Source: Schistosoma haematobium (Eukaryota; Platyhelminthes; Trematoda; Strigeidida; Schistosomatidae). From it: 64,000 nucleotides of DNA. Location of the stretch: the NCBI RefSeq assembly GCF_000699445.3, contig NC_067196.1:89692364-89756363 (forward strand), in the 5' to 3' direction. The notes under the pieces were generated by a model, which worked only from the letters and a program-made list of their open reading frames with translations, was not told the origin of the DNA and did no database searches. Of this stretch, positions 32,035 through 43,904 are shown in pieces. The translations under genes were made by a program, and so were the position numbers. Position 1 is the first letter of the stretch; every line of letters starts with the position of its first letter.

Positions 32035-32300
32035 ACTCTGAGCTGGATAGTTTGTCCGTAAAGCTTTCATTGTTCTTCTGAACAATATCATCAGTACAAA
32101 CGTCGGGTAGAAGTGAAGTGTTAGAACTACTTCATATATTACTCTCAGCTTATTCTGTCGATATCGATCTTGATTGTTTGTTTTTTTCCTTTTAACTTGT
32201 CATTATATGCCTCCTTATTTTTATTGCATCTCCATTTAGATCTGACTTTTTGGTCATGTATTTGTTCATAATTCACCTAAGCTACAAATCTTCTTTACTA
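32035..32300. repeat. Family E foldback remnant
   Basis: CTCTGAGCTGGATAGTTTG, AAAGCTTTCATTGTTCTTC and GTAGAAGTGAAGTG match the left arm of the 44.3 kb palindrome. CACCTAAGCTACAAATCTTC at 32275 matches its outer right border. The centre is replaced by AT-rich sequence. Confidence 0.6.
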
Positions 32301-32554
32301 TCTCGACATGAAATATCTATCCTTCAGTCTGTTATTGTCCCTCCTATAGGAATAAATAATCCATCATTATTAATAATGCCAAGGCTGGACATGATAGTTA
32401 CAAATAAATTGAGCATTGGGTACAGAGTTAATAATAAATATATTTTTGTTATATTCCATTGAGTACAAAAGTTGTGTCTCGGACGTTTTATGACTCAATG
32501 TAAGTCACTTGTTCAAAATAAATAAATGATCGAGAATAAATTAATTCAAATATA

Positions 32555-32832
32555 GTTTTTGATTGAGAGCATGAATCGATTGGTGCTAGACCACCATGGA
32601 AAACCTGGAAGCACTGGACGGCCGTTTCGTTCTATTGTGGGACTCCTCAGTAATGCGCACCCACAATCCCCCTCACGGGATTCGGACCCAGGACCTTCAG
32701 TCTCGCGCGCGGGATCGTGGATGCTCACTGCTCAGGCGTCCCACAATAGGACGAAACGGCCATCCAGTGCTTCAAGGTTTTTAATGGTGGTCTAACATCA
32801 ATCGGTTCATGATTTCAATCAAAAACTTAACA
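32555..32832. repeat. Hammerhead foldback unit, two inverted ribozyme halves
   Basis: Arms of about 115 bp (32555-32671 and about 32712-32832) are inverted copies of the SINE 3' half, ending in matching termini AGTTTTTGATTGA and TCAATCAAAAACT. The centre keeps a box-B-like GGATTCGGACCCAGG and CGCGCGCGGG. The left arm holds a near-intact minus-strand ribozyme; in the right arm the core reads CTCAGGC. Confidence 0.8.
32611..32656 (-). ncRNA. Hammerhead ribozyme candidate in foldback arm
   Basis: Minus strand: CTGAGGA, helix II GTCC with one mismatch, GAAAC, helix III AC/GT around GGCC, cleavage triplet GTC and helix I GCATTA/CAGTGC with the closing pair mismatched. Core boxes intact; folding competition with the inverted arm is likely. 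Confidence 0.6.
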
Positions 32833-33439
32833 ATCTCTACAACCCCTATAGTGTCAAATATAGTTGTTGCGACCGAAATCTACATACATACATACACACA
32901 TACATCAAATTTCAACCCCACTACTTCATATTCGAAATGAATACACTTTTCATATCCAAATTCTGATGCATAAATTAATATATGACAGTCCATACAGATT
33001 CGCCTTGACGAAGAATAACTTGACATTGACATATTCAATTCTATTATGATTTTGATTGTACCAAAACAAATTTTTATTGTTTTCTTTGCTCTGTTCAAAC
33101 TTGTGTTAATTCAGTCATTTATTTCCTCTGAATAAATGGCTTACATCAAGTCATTTGGGGGGAGGATATAACAAGAAATATATTTATTATGATTATTGTT
33201 ATTGTGCTTTGATTACCTATATGTTTTATTATAGGGGAAATTAACCGGATAAACGTCGCTCATAGGAAGAGAATAACATTAACAATATTAATATCGACAA
33301 ACACATTAATGCCTTAAGATCAAATTTCACACTCTGTTTATCTATTGATAATTAGTTAACATATACTTAAATGATGGAAATAAGGAAAATGAAGAAATAA
33401 AACATGGTTATTTATAATTTAAATTATGGACCGATATTT

Positions 33440-33895
33440 GGTAAAGAACCATAGAAAACCTGAGGAAACTTCCTATACTAAGACGGAACGATCGTTTAGT
33501 GCCTTCAGGTTTTCGATGGTGGTCAAACTAAAATTAGTTCGTGATTGAAACTATGAAAACTCTACAAACCCCATAAATACCCCCCAATTTAAATGTGAAA
33601 TTATTTAATTTTCACAAATGAAATCACAAATCGATCTATGCTAGACTATCATTGAAAACCTGGAAGCACTGGATCGGCAACTCTCGATATCGACTCAGTG
33701 GTTTAGAGTTTAAGCGTTCTCATGAGAGACCGAAAGTCCTTGGTTTGGATTCCGCCTGCGAGATCGTGGATGTACACTACTGACGAGTCCTTTACTAGCA
33801 CGAAACGGCCGTTCAGTTCTCCCAAGTTTTCAATGATTGTGTAGTTTCTATGATCTCGTAATTTCAACTGTGAAAATGACACTATTTCCACAAAT
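33440..33895 (+). repeat. Two diverged hammerhead SINE pieces
   Basis: 33440-33565 keeps only the ribozyme 3' half and tail. 33610-33895 starts with an inverted tail (AACCTGGAAGCACTGGATCG), then the plus-strand head (GGTTTAGAGTTTAAGCGTTC) and a ribozyme at 33773-33817: CTGACGAGTCC, GCACGAAAC, GTT cleavage triplet, with mismatches in helices I and II. Confidence 0.65.
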
Positions 33896-34749
33896 CCCCA
33901 TAGTGATTATCCATTTGATCAATAGACTACTAACAAACACTATAAGTAGTTAAATAAAATTTCGAATTATTTGAACGTTTTCTTAACATAGACTGCTGTA
34001 ACTGTATCTAATCACCTGTATCTCTACAATTCAACAGTCTATACAGGTCGCTTAAAAGGAACTAATCATCTGAGACAAAAAGTTAATTTATTGCAACTAG
34101 TGAAACCTAGAGATCGATATGAATAATAACTACCTTATCCATATGTTGATTCAGTTAAATTTGTATGCCATCAATTATAATGACTCTACACTGGTTAAAT
34201 GATCGTTGGCATGCCACAGCTGAGGACTCTTTAGACTTTTAAGTAGTAATAAGCATTAACAAAATAGAGAGTATAATAGGTAGTTTGAGAATTTTTATTT
34301 CATGAATCTTCCTCTCACAAGTTTAAACAAAGCAAGAATGACAGTATTTCCAGAATATGTAATAGATTCAGCGAGATGTAAGTTAATAAGTTTGAATAAT
34401 TCAAGATATTAAATTCCAAGTTTATATTATGAACTGACTTAAGCTAAATAACCATTTAAAACTAGGAAGTAACAGACTGTGTAAATATCCTAGAATGAGA
34501 CTAGTCGATGGCATGCATTCATAATTTCTCCAGGGTATCCGTCTTTAGATATTCATCCCTGACGGTAATGCTTACCATACTTTCGATATGATCTAAGTTC
34601 GAGAGTCATGATTTATTAGTAGGACCTAGGAGATTTTTCTTATGGTCAATCACTTACAAATGCGAAGTTACTAGAAAAGAAACTTTGAACATTATTCATC
34701 GGAACTATCTAGTTATCATTTCTTTGAAACGAAGACTTATTTTACTATC

Positions 34750-35095
34750 AAGATGAATTTCCTGGTGTTCTAATGAGAAGTCGTAACTAGTGGAGTTCAA
34801 TCTGTGTCGAGTAAAGACTGTTATCCACCTCAGATCATGAACGAGGGGTTGAGCAAGATCATGGATCGATTGAAATTAGACATTAACACCGTCGAATGCT
34901 GAATCAGTGATCTACAGATTAAGTGTTCACGTGCGAGACCAAAGGTGCTAGGTGTGAGTTCCACATGTGGGATCATGGATTCGCACTACTGAGAGTTCCT
35001 CCAACTGGTACGAACCAGCTATTCAGTACTTCGAGGTTTTCAATGATGATGATGATCTAGCTTATCTTGAATCATGAATCCAACTGTTAAAATTA
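34750..35095 (+). repeat. Old hammerhead SINE, same subfamily as 28.1-28.5 kb
   Basis: About 90 percent similar by eye to 28175-28500 over most of its length, with a small insertion (CCTCAGATCATGAACGAGGG). The ribozyme position reads CTGAGAGTTCCTCCAACTGG, with core boxes lost. A (GAT)n slip lies at 35045-35060. Confidence 0.65.
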
Positions 35096-35639
35096 CTTAC
35101 TTTATTGACAGCTCAATCTGTCTAATAATAATAATATTAGTACAACTAAGATCAACTTATAGTTTACTTTTGAAAAAACAAGCTTTAAATCTTAATTGAC
35201 AAGATTGAAACACTGACCAATAAACTTAATTTGTTGTATAGTACTGAAGAACCAAAGTTGTCATTTATATCTGTTCGTTAAAATATTCAATCTCTATAAT
35301 CGGATAATGACCTATTATTAAAGGATTAAATCAAAGATCATAAAACAATCAACAAGAACTATTGAAATTGAAATTGATATTTCAATGAATATATGAAACT
35401 ATTTGTATAGATATGAAATGAATTTTGGAGGTTTTTTCTCGAAGATTTAGAATATATTCTGTAAACTCTTAGATGAAACGATTTGCTTGAATATCTAGAC
35501 TACTTATTCCTACCATCTAGATATTTCAACAAGTTATCGATTGCTTGTTTGGTTAGTCTATTTTGTCAATGATTAATATAAACTAACTGACTATAAATAC
35601 GATTGTACAGTTCTAATTAATGATATTGTAATAAATAAG

Positions 35640-35890
35640 TACACAATCGGGGATAACCAAATGTATTCAAGCACAACATTACAGAATCTCTTAGTAAAAT
35701 CTAAGAACCATACAGTAGATACTTCATTTGTCAAATATTCATTACTTGTCTCAGATTTTTTTTGTTTCTTCGTTTCTACATTCACCAATTTCTGTTCTAG
35801 TTCCCTTTTTTTCGATCTTCTTAACTTTCTGCCTCTAGGCATTTCACTTTCTATTGATGAAACATATACTACTTATATTTGTCCTTAAAT
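35640..35890. repeat. Dispersed repeat, family H
   Basis: Similar in order and spacing to 59375-59640: AATGTATT, CATTACAGAATCTC, AAGAACCATACAGTA, TTCCCTTTTTTTCGATCTTC, TATACTACTTAT. The minus strand opens MPRGRKLRRSKKRELEQKLV followed by NVETKKQKK, a basic stretch with coiled-coil-like composition. This frame is not kept in the other copy, so coding status is unclear. Confidence 0.5.
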
Positions 35891-36199
35891 TTCTTTTCAG
35901 TAATATTATAAGTTCTTTTCATTATAAGAAACATTCTATAAAATATAATCTATTCATTATTAAAAAGAAAAAGAACACAGCATTCGAAAATAAATTAAAG
36001 ATGATTATATAGATGAAAGTTTTAATGGATAATACATTTTACAGTTTCGAAAGAAAAGAGGAAATTAGTTTTGATAGTTACATATTGATTCAAGATAAAG
36101 TTCATTCACTGACTATTGATGTATTTCCAAATGGTATTGATTTAGATTTAGAAAGTTCATTTAGCTTTTGTCAACTTACGTCACCAATGGTGAAGGAGA

Positions 36200-36640
36200 G
36201 GTATCCGTCTATCAGTTTGGGGAATGAATATACTGTGCGGAAGTTCGTTTTGTTCTATTTTACGGATACAAAACGCGGTCATTAAAAGTTGAAGATACTC
36301 GTAAGCTACTAGTATTTGACCACAGATGCCTTAGATATATTGCTCGCATCTTCTCGGATCACTGGGTAAGTAATAGTGAGGTTAGATGCAGGGTATTAGG
36401 GAATGATGGTAAATCAGTTGACGAGATCGTAAATCTTCATCGACAGAGATGGATTGGGCCACGTGCCTGGACACCGATTACTACGACGTGCTATGCTGAA
36501 TAGTCTTGGGGGTGGCTGGAAGAAAGTTAGGGGCGGCCAAACCAAAACGTGGCATCAGTGCTTGAAGACACTAACTTCTGGTCTCAGCCATGTTGGCAAA
36601 AATAGACTACTTGGTTGAGGTCCACGTGACACTTTGGAAT
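36200..36640 (+). pseudogene. RTE (SR3-like) C-terminal relic
   Basis: Reads LKVEDTRKLLVFDHRCLRYI, ARIFSDHWVSNSEVRCRVLG, NDGKSVDEIVNLHRQRWIG, then in other frames LLRRAMLNSLGGGWKKVRGG and QTKTWHQCLKTLTSGLSHVG. This is the region after the RT palm in SR3/Perere-3-like elements (compare RLRWFGHVLRM and GWKKRRGGQCMTW at 53.2 kb) but from a different subfamily. At least two frameshifts. Confidence 0.75.
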
Positions 36641-37920
36641 AACATTCCTTCTCATTTGTCTTCTGTGTTTACAATTGCAACTTGGAGGGTTTTAGCGTTC
36701 GAATGCTCAGGTAGTACTCAGTATAGCAAGAATCTAAACTCCAGATAATAACATACACCGAATAGCAAGGTTTCGAACTATGTGGAATATAGCAGCTGCC
36801 TCTAGATTACAGATAATGTCTACTGATAAGCACCATGTAAAATGGAACCTAGTTGTAGAGTTTTCTGTTAAATAGTTTAAAACCAACTGTCGTAAAGTTA
36901 AAGTGTATTGTGAAGTAAAATCAATTGGACTAGTAGCAGATTACTAACATGGTTCATCAATATTAAGGCCTAGATTATATTATATTTAATACCACTCAAC
37001 AACTGAATAGTGCAAAACAAAATATATGAGCACGAAGCCTTAGTATAACAATATTGTTTAGAACGTTAGCTTTGTTCTGGTTGTAGAAGTTTGATAGAGA
37101 TTGGTTCAATCTGTTAGTTGTATTCTTCATAGACGGATATCGCCTGTAGTACCATTAACAAACAGCGCATACAAACCAAACCAACCTTGGCAAATTCTCC
37201 TCGACTAAACTTTAGTAGTCGGCTCAACACCGACTTACTTCAAGATTCTCTTAAATTTCTAGCGGAATATCGTGTCTGAGTAAGTTCAGACGTACTAAGA
37301 ATGAGAAAATTGTATTCACTTTGATTGTACGGATGCCGCTGTATATTATAAACTGACCGTAGTTGAAATTCTACCATTGGATGCCAATAGACAAGTCCTA
37401 ATGTTTAAGCGTAAAAGTTGAACGTTCTAGATTCTATCCCAAGTGTGTACTACTGAAGAATCTTATACTAGGAAGTTACCACTTTCCACTACTCTCTGAT
37501 TTCCAATGATATTCAAAGTGAAATCAATCTATAGAGAATAAAACATTATTATTATGATGTTTAAATATTGTCCTTTTTTTAATAGATAATGTTTGTCTGA
37601 TTATGGTAAGTCTCATCAAGGCATTAGGCATACTTAACATATCTTAAGCAGCATCCTCCATTCAATGATAACCATTTATATAACTTCTATTACTTCACTG
37701 GAAATTCGAGCGAAATAATTCAGATAATTCACTTTTTTGTATCTTATGTACAATATGAATATTATTCTAAATGAACTATTTTAAGGACATAGAGATTATC
37801 TTATCAAAAATAATAATAAGGTAGAAACTCTTAGTTTCCCCATCATCATTGATCAGTCTATGTAGTCTATCTAATAAATACGGTAAGTGAGCCATTTCAG
37901 CTCGTAGTTATGAAAGACAG
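36641..37920. other. Mostly unassigned, with a decayed hammerhead SINE near 37380-37540
   Basis: Inside, GTGTGTACTACTGAAGAATC and TTATACTAGGAAGTTACCAC keep the spacing of the ribozyme segment, but without the GAAAC box. The rest carries no recognised family. Confidence 0.35.
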
Positions 37921-38452
37921 TTTATTTATTTATTTATTTATTTTAACACATAGACATTGGTACAACGAGGCACCAAATACATATGCGCCACACAAATCTC
38001 ATTTGATATGTGTAAGAGCTGTGATACTGCTCGTGTGCTCAGACCGAGGCAGGTGGTTTTCTTAGGGGGCCACATCCGGAGCCTTCGACCTGAAGGTTCG
38101 ATCCATAAGGCAGTGGAGCAACGTCAGGGGATGCAGTCTCATGGTAGCCGGTGACCAACGATTGATTCATACGCCATTTGTTCCATCAAGATACTGGAGC
38201 CCATGTGCACCATTGGTTTGGAATCAGGGTTTTCCGACTCCCCTAGGTGGACTCCCCATGTCCACCAACACGGTTAAAGTGCCGGACATTCACTTTTCGT
38301 CCTCTCAATTTCGTAAACAACAGTAGTGCCACGAGAAGGCAGTGAGTAGGACTTCGCTGGCAGAGGTTATATACGCGTGGTTATGTGAGAGCATTTGGAG
38401 AGAGAGAGCGGACTCTCCCCACTCTCGGTCGTATCAGGGCATTTGGGGGCAA
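37921..38452 (-). mobile_element. Non-autonomous RTE-derived repeat (family B), full length
   Basis: The best-preserved copy: on the minus strand it begins TGCCCCCAAATGCCCTGATA and ends with (AAAT)n after GTTGTACCAATGTCTATGTG. The 5' part equals the 5' region of the 49.0 kb element and the last 70 bp equal its 3' tail. No protein is encoded; the ~60-codon open frames are conserved only because the DNA is. Confidence 0.82.
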
Positions 38453-38789
38453 AGAAAGCTAGTTAACATCTAGTCATTAATGAAACATTAAATATATTTA
38501 GCCTCTGGTGTTTTACAATCCCCAATTCAATAACCAAACAATGAAGAAAATCGTCTTTGCACAAAATTCTAACTAATGATTTGAAGTCAAGAAAATCGTT
38601 CCAAAGTTAATCACATCTGACAAACATCAAAAAAGACAATTCAATTTTCCGGTTAATGTATGAGAAACATCCCTGTTGACAAAACCACAGTTCCATGAAT
38701 TCGAAGGGCTTTTAGGAATATTTTCAAAAAATAAAACGTATAGCAAGGAGGTGATCGGGAAGTAAACTAGTTTTAATTTGTAAGAAATG

Positions 38790-39260
38790 ATGGATAGTGG
38801 CTAACAGTGGAACCCAGGACGCGTCCTGACAATATCAACACAATACGCACAACATGCACATATATCAATAAGAGATTGATCAATTGTAGTCCTAAACACC
38901 AATCAGAAGATTCAAGTGAACAATATCAAGTGAATTTAAGCTTCACTCCAAATACACAAGCAAGTGGGTATCAGCACTCAGTAGCTAAGTGGATAACGCG
39001 ATCACATTTGAAACAAACAGTACTGGTTTCGAGTACCAGAGTGAACATTGACACTGAGATACAGGTATATTCATCTGACGAGTCCCAAATAGGACGAAAC
39101 GCGAGTCGGTGATTCCTTTGCTAGTTACTACCCATCCTTGTTTATAAAGCTTGTGACTTAAGGCTATATCGAGGCAGTCCGCACAGGATGTACATATGCC
39201 AATAAGAGAGAAACTGATCAATTTCAGTCCTAAATAACAATAGGAAGATACAAGTAAAGC
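38790..39260 (+). repeat. Smalpha-type hammerhead satellite, about 1.3 monomers
   Basis: Segments repeat with a period near 350 bp: AATAAGAGATTGATCAATTG...AGTCCTAAACA around 38868-38900 and AATAAGAGAGAAACTGATC...AGTCCTAAATAAC around 39200-39230. The unit has an A-box-like TAGCTAAGTGGATAACGCG, a B-box-like GGTTTCGAGTACC and one hammerhead. This agrees with published Smalpha units (tRNA-like promoter, hammerhead, ~330-bp monomers). Confidence 0.8.
39062..39120 (+). ncRNA. Hammerhead ribozyme, Smalpha type
   Basis: CTGACGA, helix II GTCC/GGAC with CAAATA loop, GAAAC, short helix III (AC/GT around GCGA) and cleavage triplet GTC. The core is exactly canonical, but the helix I bases next to it (TCAT against GGTG) no longer pair as CCAG/CTGG would, so activity in cis is doubtful. 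Confidence 0.7.
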
Positions 39261-39559
39261 AACACCACGTAACTATAACGACACTTCCTAAATACCTTCT
39301 GACACTCAATGATGTAAGTTTAAATCATATGTGTAACATTAGGTAGTTCAAAATTCCATATTAGCGTTACTGACAAGTCCAAACTGAGACGAAGCATTTT
39401 GTGGATTATGACTTTCAATCGACTACCTTCAATCATCAACCGACTTCAAAATATAGGGGATGAAGTGTAAAGTCACTAAGATTAATGGTTTGATTAAAAG
39501 TTAAGTGACACATCTCGATTAGTACATAAGAACTCGACAAGCATCGTCTGTTGAATTTA

Positions 39560-39850
39560 AATTATTATCATGAATGGATCAATCTTAGACCACCATTGGA
39601 ATCATGGAAGCACTGGACGGCCATTCCGTCCCAGTATGAGATTATTCAGCAAGGCACATCCGCCTTCACCGGCTTAGTGGTCTAGGGGTTAAGCGTTTGT
39701 GCGCGGGACCAATAGGTCCTGAGTTCTAGTCCTGCGTGAGGAGTCGTGGATACACATTACTGAGGAGTCCCATACTAGGACGAGATGGCCTTACAGTACT
39801 TCTAGGTCTCTAATAGTGGCCTCACATTCGTCCATTCGTGATAGCAATTT
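39560..39850. repeat. Hammerhead SINE, foldback form
   Basis: The left arm is an inverted 3' end (TCATGAATGGATCAATCTTA...GGAAGCACTGGACGGCC). It is followed by a plus-strand head (GGCTTAGTGGTCTAGGGGTT) and a ribozyme with intact CTGAGGA but GAGA in place of GAAA. Confidence 0.7.
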
Positions 39851-40825
39851 AGTATCACATTTCAGCTATAGAAGAGACAAAGTTGATAAGATGAAAAGAG
39901 ATGATAATTAGTAAATATACAAAAAGAAGACGATAACGATTCAGACATGAGAAGTATAGTTGAAGTTATGAAAATGAACTGAAAGGGTGAAAGTTAGAAA
40001 TGATGTGAAAGACAAGGTGTAAAGCAAGATGGGGAATCAATGTATTCTAATTATAAATCGCCAACATTACAAGGCATTCAACTAGGATTTCTGGTCTTTC
40101 AAGAATAATTTAGATTGTGAATCAGTGACATCATAAACGGATGCTATGTCTTGATTTGTTCATTCGTAACATTTTTCCAATCTACTCGCTCGTCAGCCAA
40201 CATGGCAGGTTATAATAGCTAGTCACCGGAAACGTATGACATATGTCACAGCCATCTTAGTAGGTTGATAGCCTAATCAGCAAGGCGGTGCTTCAAAAAC
40301 ACCTCTTGTCAAGGTTCAAAGCCCATTTTTGTTTCATATTTTTATGATTACTGTAAAAAGGACTTTCATACGTTATATCTTTAGATAGAGCATGTTTTTT
40401 TGTTGTGATGGAGCCCATGTAACTGAGCCGTTGTTTCGGGAACTGTTGTATTGTCTAGTCTGACTACTAAATAAATTTACTCCATACCTCTATGACCGAT
40501 GACCCATTTCATCATTAACCCAGTGACTAGTGAATACCTACCGAGACTTTAACACCTATCGGTCGTCGAGTTACAACCAACCAAGTGTCCAATCAAAAGA
40601 CGGGAATAGTGAGCAGATATCTTCTCTGAAATGTGATCCTCTTCGTTTTAAGACTTAACAAATCCAATGATATACAGTAATTTGCTGACCATACACCAAC
40701 ATAAATAGAAAATTACAATATGCACTTAGCTAAATCATAAGTGAAAGGTAAACTAAATAATAGGTCCATAATTAATTAAGACCTAATGAAAGTAGAACAT
40801 ACAACACCAGTTTTTTGTCCAATAA
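39851..40825. other. Unassigned; possible tRNA-derived fragment at 40266-40335
   Basis: TTGATAGCCTAATCAGCAAGG and AAGGTTCAAAGCCC are spaced like A and B boxes of a tRNA-derived SINE head, but no cloverleaf could be drawn. The remainder is AT-rich without recognised families. Confidence 0.3.
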
Positions 40826-42190
40826 TACTTGCGTCTTTCACCCATCGTGGACTATATACAGCTTACCAAAATTATCCAAACAATTCTGCCCTCTACTCTC
40901 CTTTCCAGTTGTTGTCAAGTGAAGTTCATTCTCTTGATGTCTGACTTTCATTCCCTACGTAATGTGTCCTTTGGTCTTTCTCTTCTCCTTTCACCTTCAG
41001 AATTCCAAGTTAGCGCTTGCTTCGTGGTGCAGTTTGGTGATTTCCATGATGTATGTCTTATCCACTTCTATCATCTTCCTTTAATTTCCTCTTCATATTG
41101 AAATAAATTTGTTCTTTCTCATAGTTGGCTGTTGCAGATGGTATCCGGTCAGCGGACACTGAGTATCATGTGTAGACAACTTTTTATGAATATCTGCACA
41201 TTTTAGATTATGGTCGTAGTAGTTCCCTAGTTTCAGCTCTGTACAGTAGGACTTTCTTGATGTTCGCATTGGGAATTCTGGCTCTGATATTGGTTGACGG
41301 TTGTTTTGAGTTCCATATGTTCTTTAACTTTAGGAAAGCTGCCCTTACTTTGTCAACCCTTGCATTTACGTGTGCATCGGATCCTCTTTCTTTATCGACA
41401 ATGCTATCCAGATATTTGAAAGTGTCCACTACTTTCAAAGCTTCTCCATCAAGTGTAATTAGGTTGATTTTCACTGTGTTGTAGTTTAGGATCCTAATTT
41501 TCCCTTGTGAATTTTTCGACCTACTGCTGTAAAGGTTGCTGCTACAGTGATAGTCTTAACTTGCATTTGTTAGTGTGTATGGAATAGAATGGCCAGGTCA
41601 TCTGCGAGGTCCAAATTGCTTAGATGCACCCAAGCTGCCCTCTATGTATGACTTGATACCCAGTGTTGTCCACTCCGACCTTAGCGTTTAGATCTCCCAT
41701 CAGGATTGTGAGGTCGTCTCTTGGACACTTCACTATGAACGATTGCAGCCTTTCATAAAATTGATCTTTGTCTTCGCCGCAGTTATCATTTGTGGGTGCA
41801 TAGCACTGGACAGAATTTGCTATAACCCCTACTTAGTTTTAAAAGATGCTTTGATGATCCTGAATCCATGAGATTCCCATCCTATAAGTGCATTTAGTGC
41901 TTCTTCTGACAGTATCAATGCAACTCTTTTTCAAGCATTTTTATCTTCGTGACCAGTATACAGCAGTGTCTTTCCCGAGTGTAACCGTTTCTGTCCAACT
42001 TGGGTCTAATGGGTATCACTTACTTCGAGAACTGGCAAATTGTATTTCCCCATTTCCGCAGCCATATAACTGGTTCTCCCGTTCTCTCCCATTGTTTAGA
42101 CATTATGTATGGATGCGTTAATTATTGTTCTGCTTTTCAGAAGGAACATCGGCCACATGATTTTCGAAGAATCTCTGCTTCCCAATGACG
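40826..42190 (-). pseudogene. SR2-like RTE with internal deletion joining endonuclease to the RT YADD region
   Basis: The minus strand starts near 42130 with the AP endonuclease (NV.TMGENGRTSYMAAEMGK), then SEEALNALIGWESHGFRIIK, YAPTNDNCGEDKDQFYERLQ and LTILMGDLNAKVGVDN. Within about 40 bases it jumps to HLSNLDLADDLAILFHTH and then the C-terminal region (KYLDSIVDKERGSDAHVNAR). The deletion removes the endonuclease end and RT motifs 1 to B. Stops and shifts are frequent. Confidence 0.8.
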
Positions 42191-42607
42191 CGTCATAATT
42201 CTTTTAAATGAAGATCCTTTAACTCTTAAAGACAAGCTTAGGCGCTTTTCATGATTCTTCTAGTTAGTTTCTTTTAACATGGTTGTTTTCTACTGACCCG
42301 ATATCCAACCCTATTGTTTTATCCATTTTTGGAACTGACAATAACCCCAGAAGGGTTCCATACAGAGTTAATGATCACTCATCCATTATGAATTATTTGG
42401 TTTCTAATGAATTTCTCTAAAGTTTATCAAATCAACCATGATATTGTGAAGCATGGAGCGGGAGAGGCTACGAACAATTCTATCAATCTAACAATGACAC
42501 GAAATACAAATTACATCACATAATCTTATAAGGATTAAATTTCAAAAAAGAATTAAGTTATTAAATATCAAAATAAACGATTAATTAGTATTGTAACCAT
42601 TATAAGG

Positions 42608-43308
42608 GCTGAACACTAATTATTTCTATCTCTTTAAACGATACTATTTTAATGTAAATAATAATATCAGAATGGTTTTTTTGTGGATATTATAGTAATT
42701 TGAGATCATGGAAAACGTGGAAGCACTAAACAGCCGTTTCATCCTAGTATGGGACTACTCAGCAGTGCTCATCCACGACCACTAGACCAGTGAACTGGCA
42801 TTTAGCGGTGTTAATGTCTAATTTCAATCAATTCATGAAATTGAGAGACACATCTACCATTGTCTTCAGTGAGTTACTATTTCACAACAGACCCGGTTGA
42901 ACTCCACTGGTCACTATTTCTCATTAGAACTCCAAGAAATACCTCTTGAAGACCGTCCTAGTGTGCATATGTTAATTAATATCAGAATGAGTTTTTTGTG
43001 GATATTATAGTAATTTCAATAGTTGAGATCATAAAAAAATATGGAAGCACTAGACAGACGTTTCATCCTAGTATGGGACTTTTCGGCAGTGCTCATCCAT
43101 AATCTCGCCTCAAGAAATTCGAACCCAGGACCTGTCGATTTCGCGCGTAATTACTTAACCACTAGACTACTGAGCCAGCATCCAATTGTGTTAATGTCTA
43201 ACTTCAACTTCATTAGTGAGTTACTCCATCACAACAGACCCAATTGAACTCCATTGATCAATGCTTCTCACCACAACTCCAAGAAATACCTCTTAAAGGT
43301 AGTCACTA
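42608..43308 (-). repeat. Head-to-tail dimer of the hammerhead SINE
   Basis: Two minus-strand units (42608-42980 and 42981-43308) follow each other with the junction GCATATGTTAATTAATATCA. Each runs from the 3' end (AGAATG...TTTTGTGGATATTATAG) through ribozyme and head to the 5' segment (CTCCAAGAAATACCTCTT). Both ribozymes are mutated (CTGAGTA and CCGAAAA). The unit is about 370 bp. Confidence 0.78.
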
Positions 43309-43454
43309 ATAATAATAATAATAGTTTTTAAAATAACATAAACAATGTTCCCTATTTGCGTTTGTTTTTTTCTTTTGTTTTGTTTTACTAAACCTTATCA
43401 CAAAATGAATTGAACATTACTGGAATGGTTAAGGTTAAAAAAAAATAAGGTAAA

Positions 43455-43625
43455 CAATCCCGCGAGGCGAGGTCGTGGATGCGCACTGCTGAGGAGTCCC
43501 ACAATAGCACGAAACGGCTGTCCAGTGCTTGCAGGTTTTCCATGATGGTCTAGCTTCAATTGACTAATGATTTCAACTATTGAAATTATTACAATCTTCA
43601 AAAAACCCCTTCTGATACTAATGAC
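43455..43625 (+). repeat. Hammerhead SINE, 3' half
   Basis: Starts within the head (CCCGCGAGGCGAGGTCGTGG) and runs through the ribozyme to CTTCTGATACTAATG. It shares a private helix II change with the copy at 44.05-44.19 kb. Confidence 0.75.
43483..43528 (+). ncRNA. Hammerhead ribozyme candidate
   Basis: CTGAGGA, GTCC/GCAC helix II with one C-C mismatch, GAAAC, helix III AC/GT around GGCT, GTC cleavage site and a perfect six-pair helix I (GCACTG/CAGTGC). All catalytic residues are kept. Confidence 0.7.
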
Positions 43626-43904
43626 AATAATACTCAATTGGTCAACTTAATTTTGGAAAAACCAATAACACATGTAAGGTGTATATTGATGTATATGTAT
43701 ATGTATGTATATACTCATATGTGAACTAAGATAGGGAAACTTGTCACTAACATGTTTACCTTATTTTAACAATGTTTTTCCTTTTTTTATGTTAAAATTT
43801 CTTTCAAAACTGTTTACTATTTCTTTATTCATTTTTTTCTTTCTTTTGTTTTGTTATTTGTTTTTTAAAGTTTATTCTGTCTTGTTAAGAGGATAAAATT
43901 TCAA

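Noticed and set aside
36013..36200. Start of an open frame MKVLMDNTFYSFERKEE...
   Set aside because: It merges into an RTE C-terminal relic in another frame; the first 60 codons have no recognisable family and are probably incidental.
38141..38326. Open frame of about 60 codons, repeated at 8.5 and 19.1 kb
   Set aside because: Conserved only because family B repeats are conserved; the frames shift between copies and lack any domain.
42608..43308. CRISPR-like direct repeats
   Set aside because: Repeat units are about 370 bp with SINE structure, not short repeats with unique spacers; the genome is eukaryotic.
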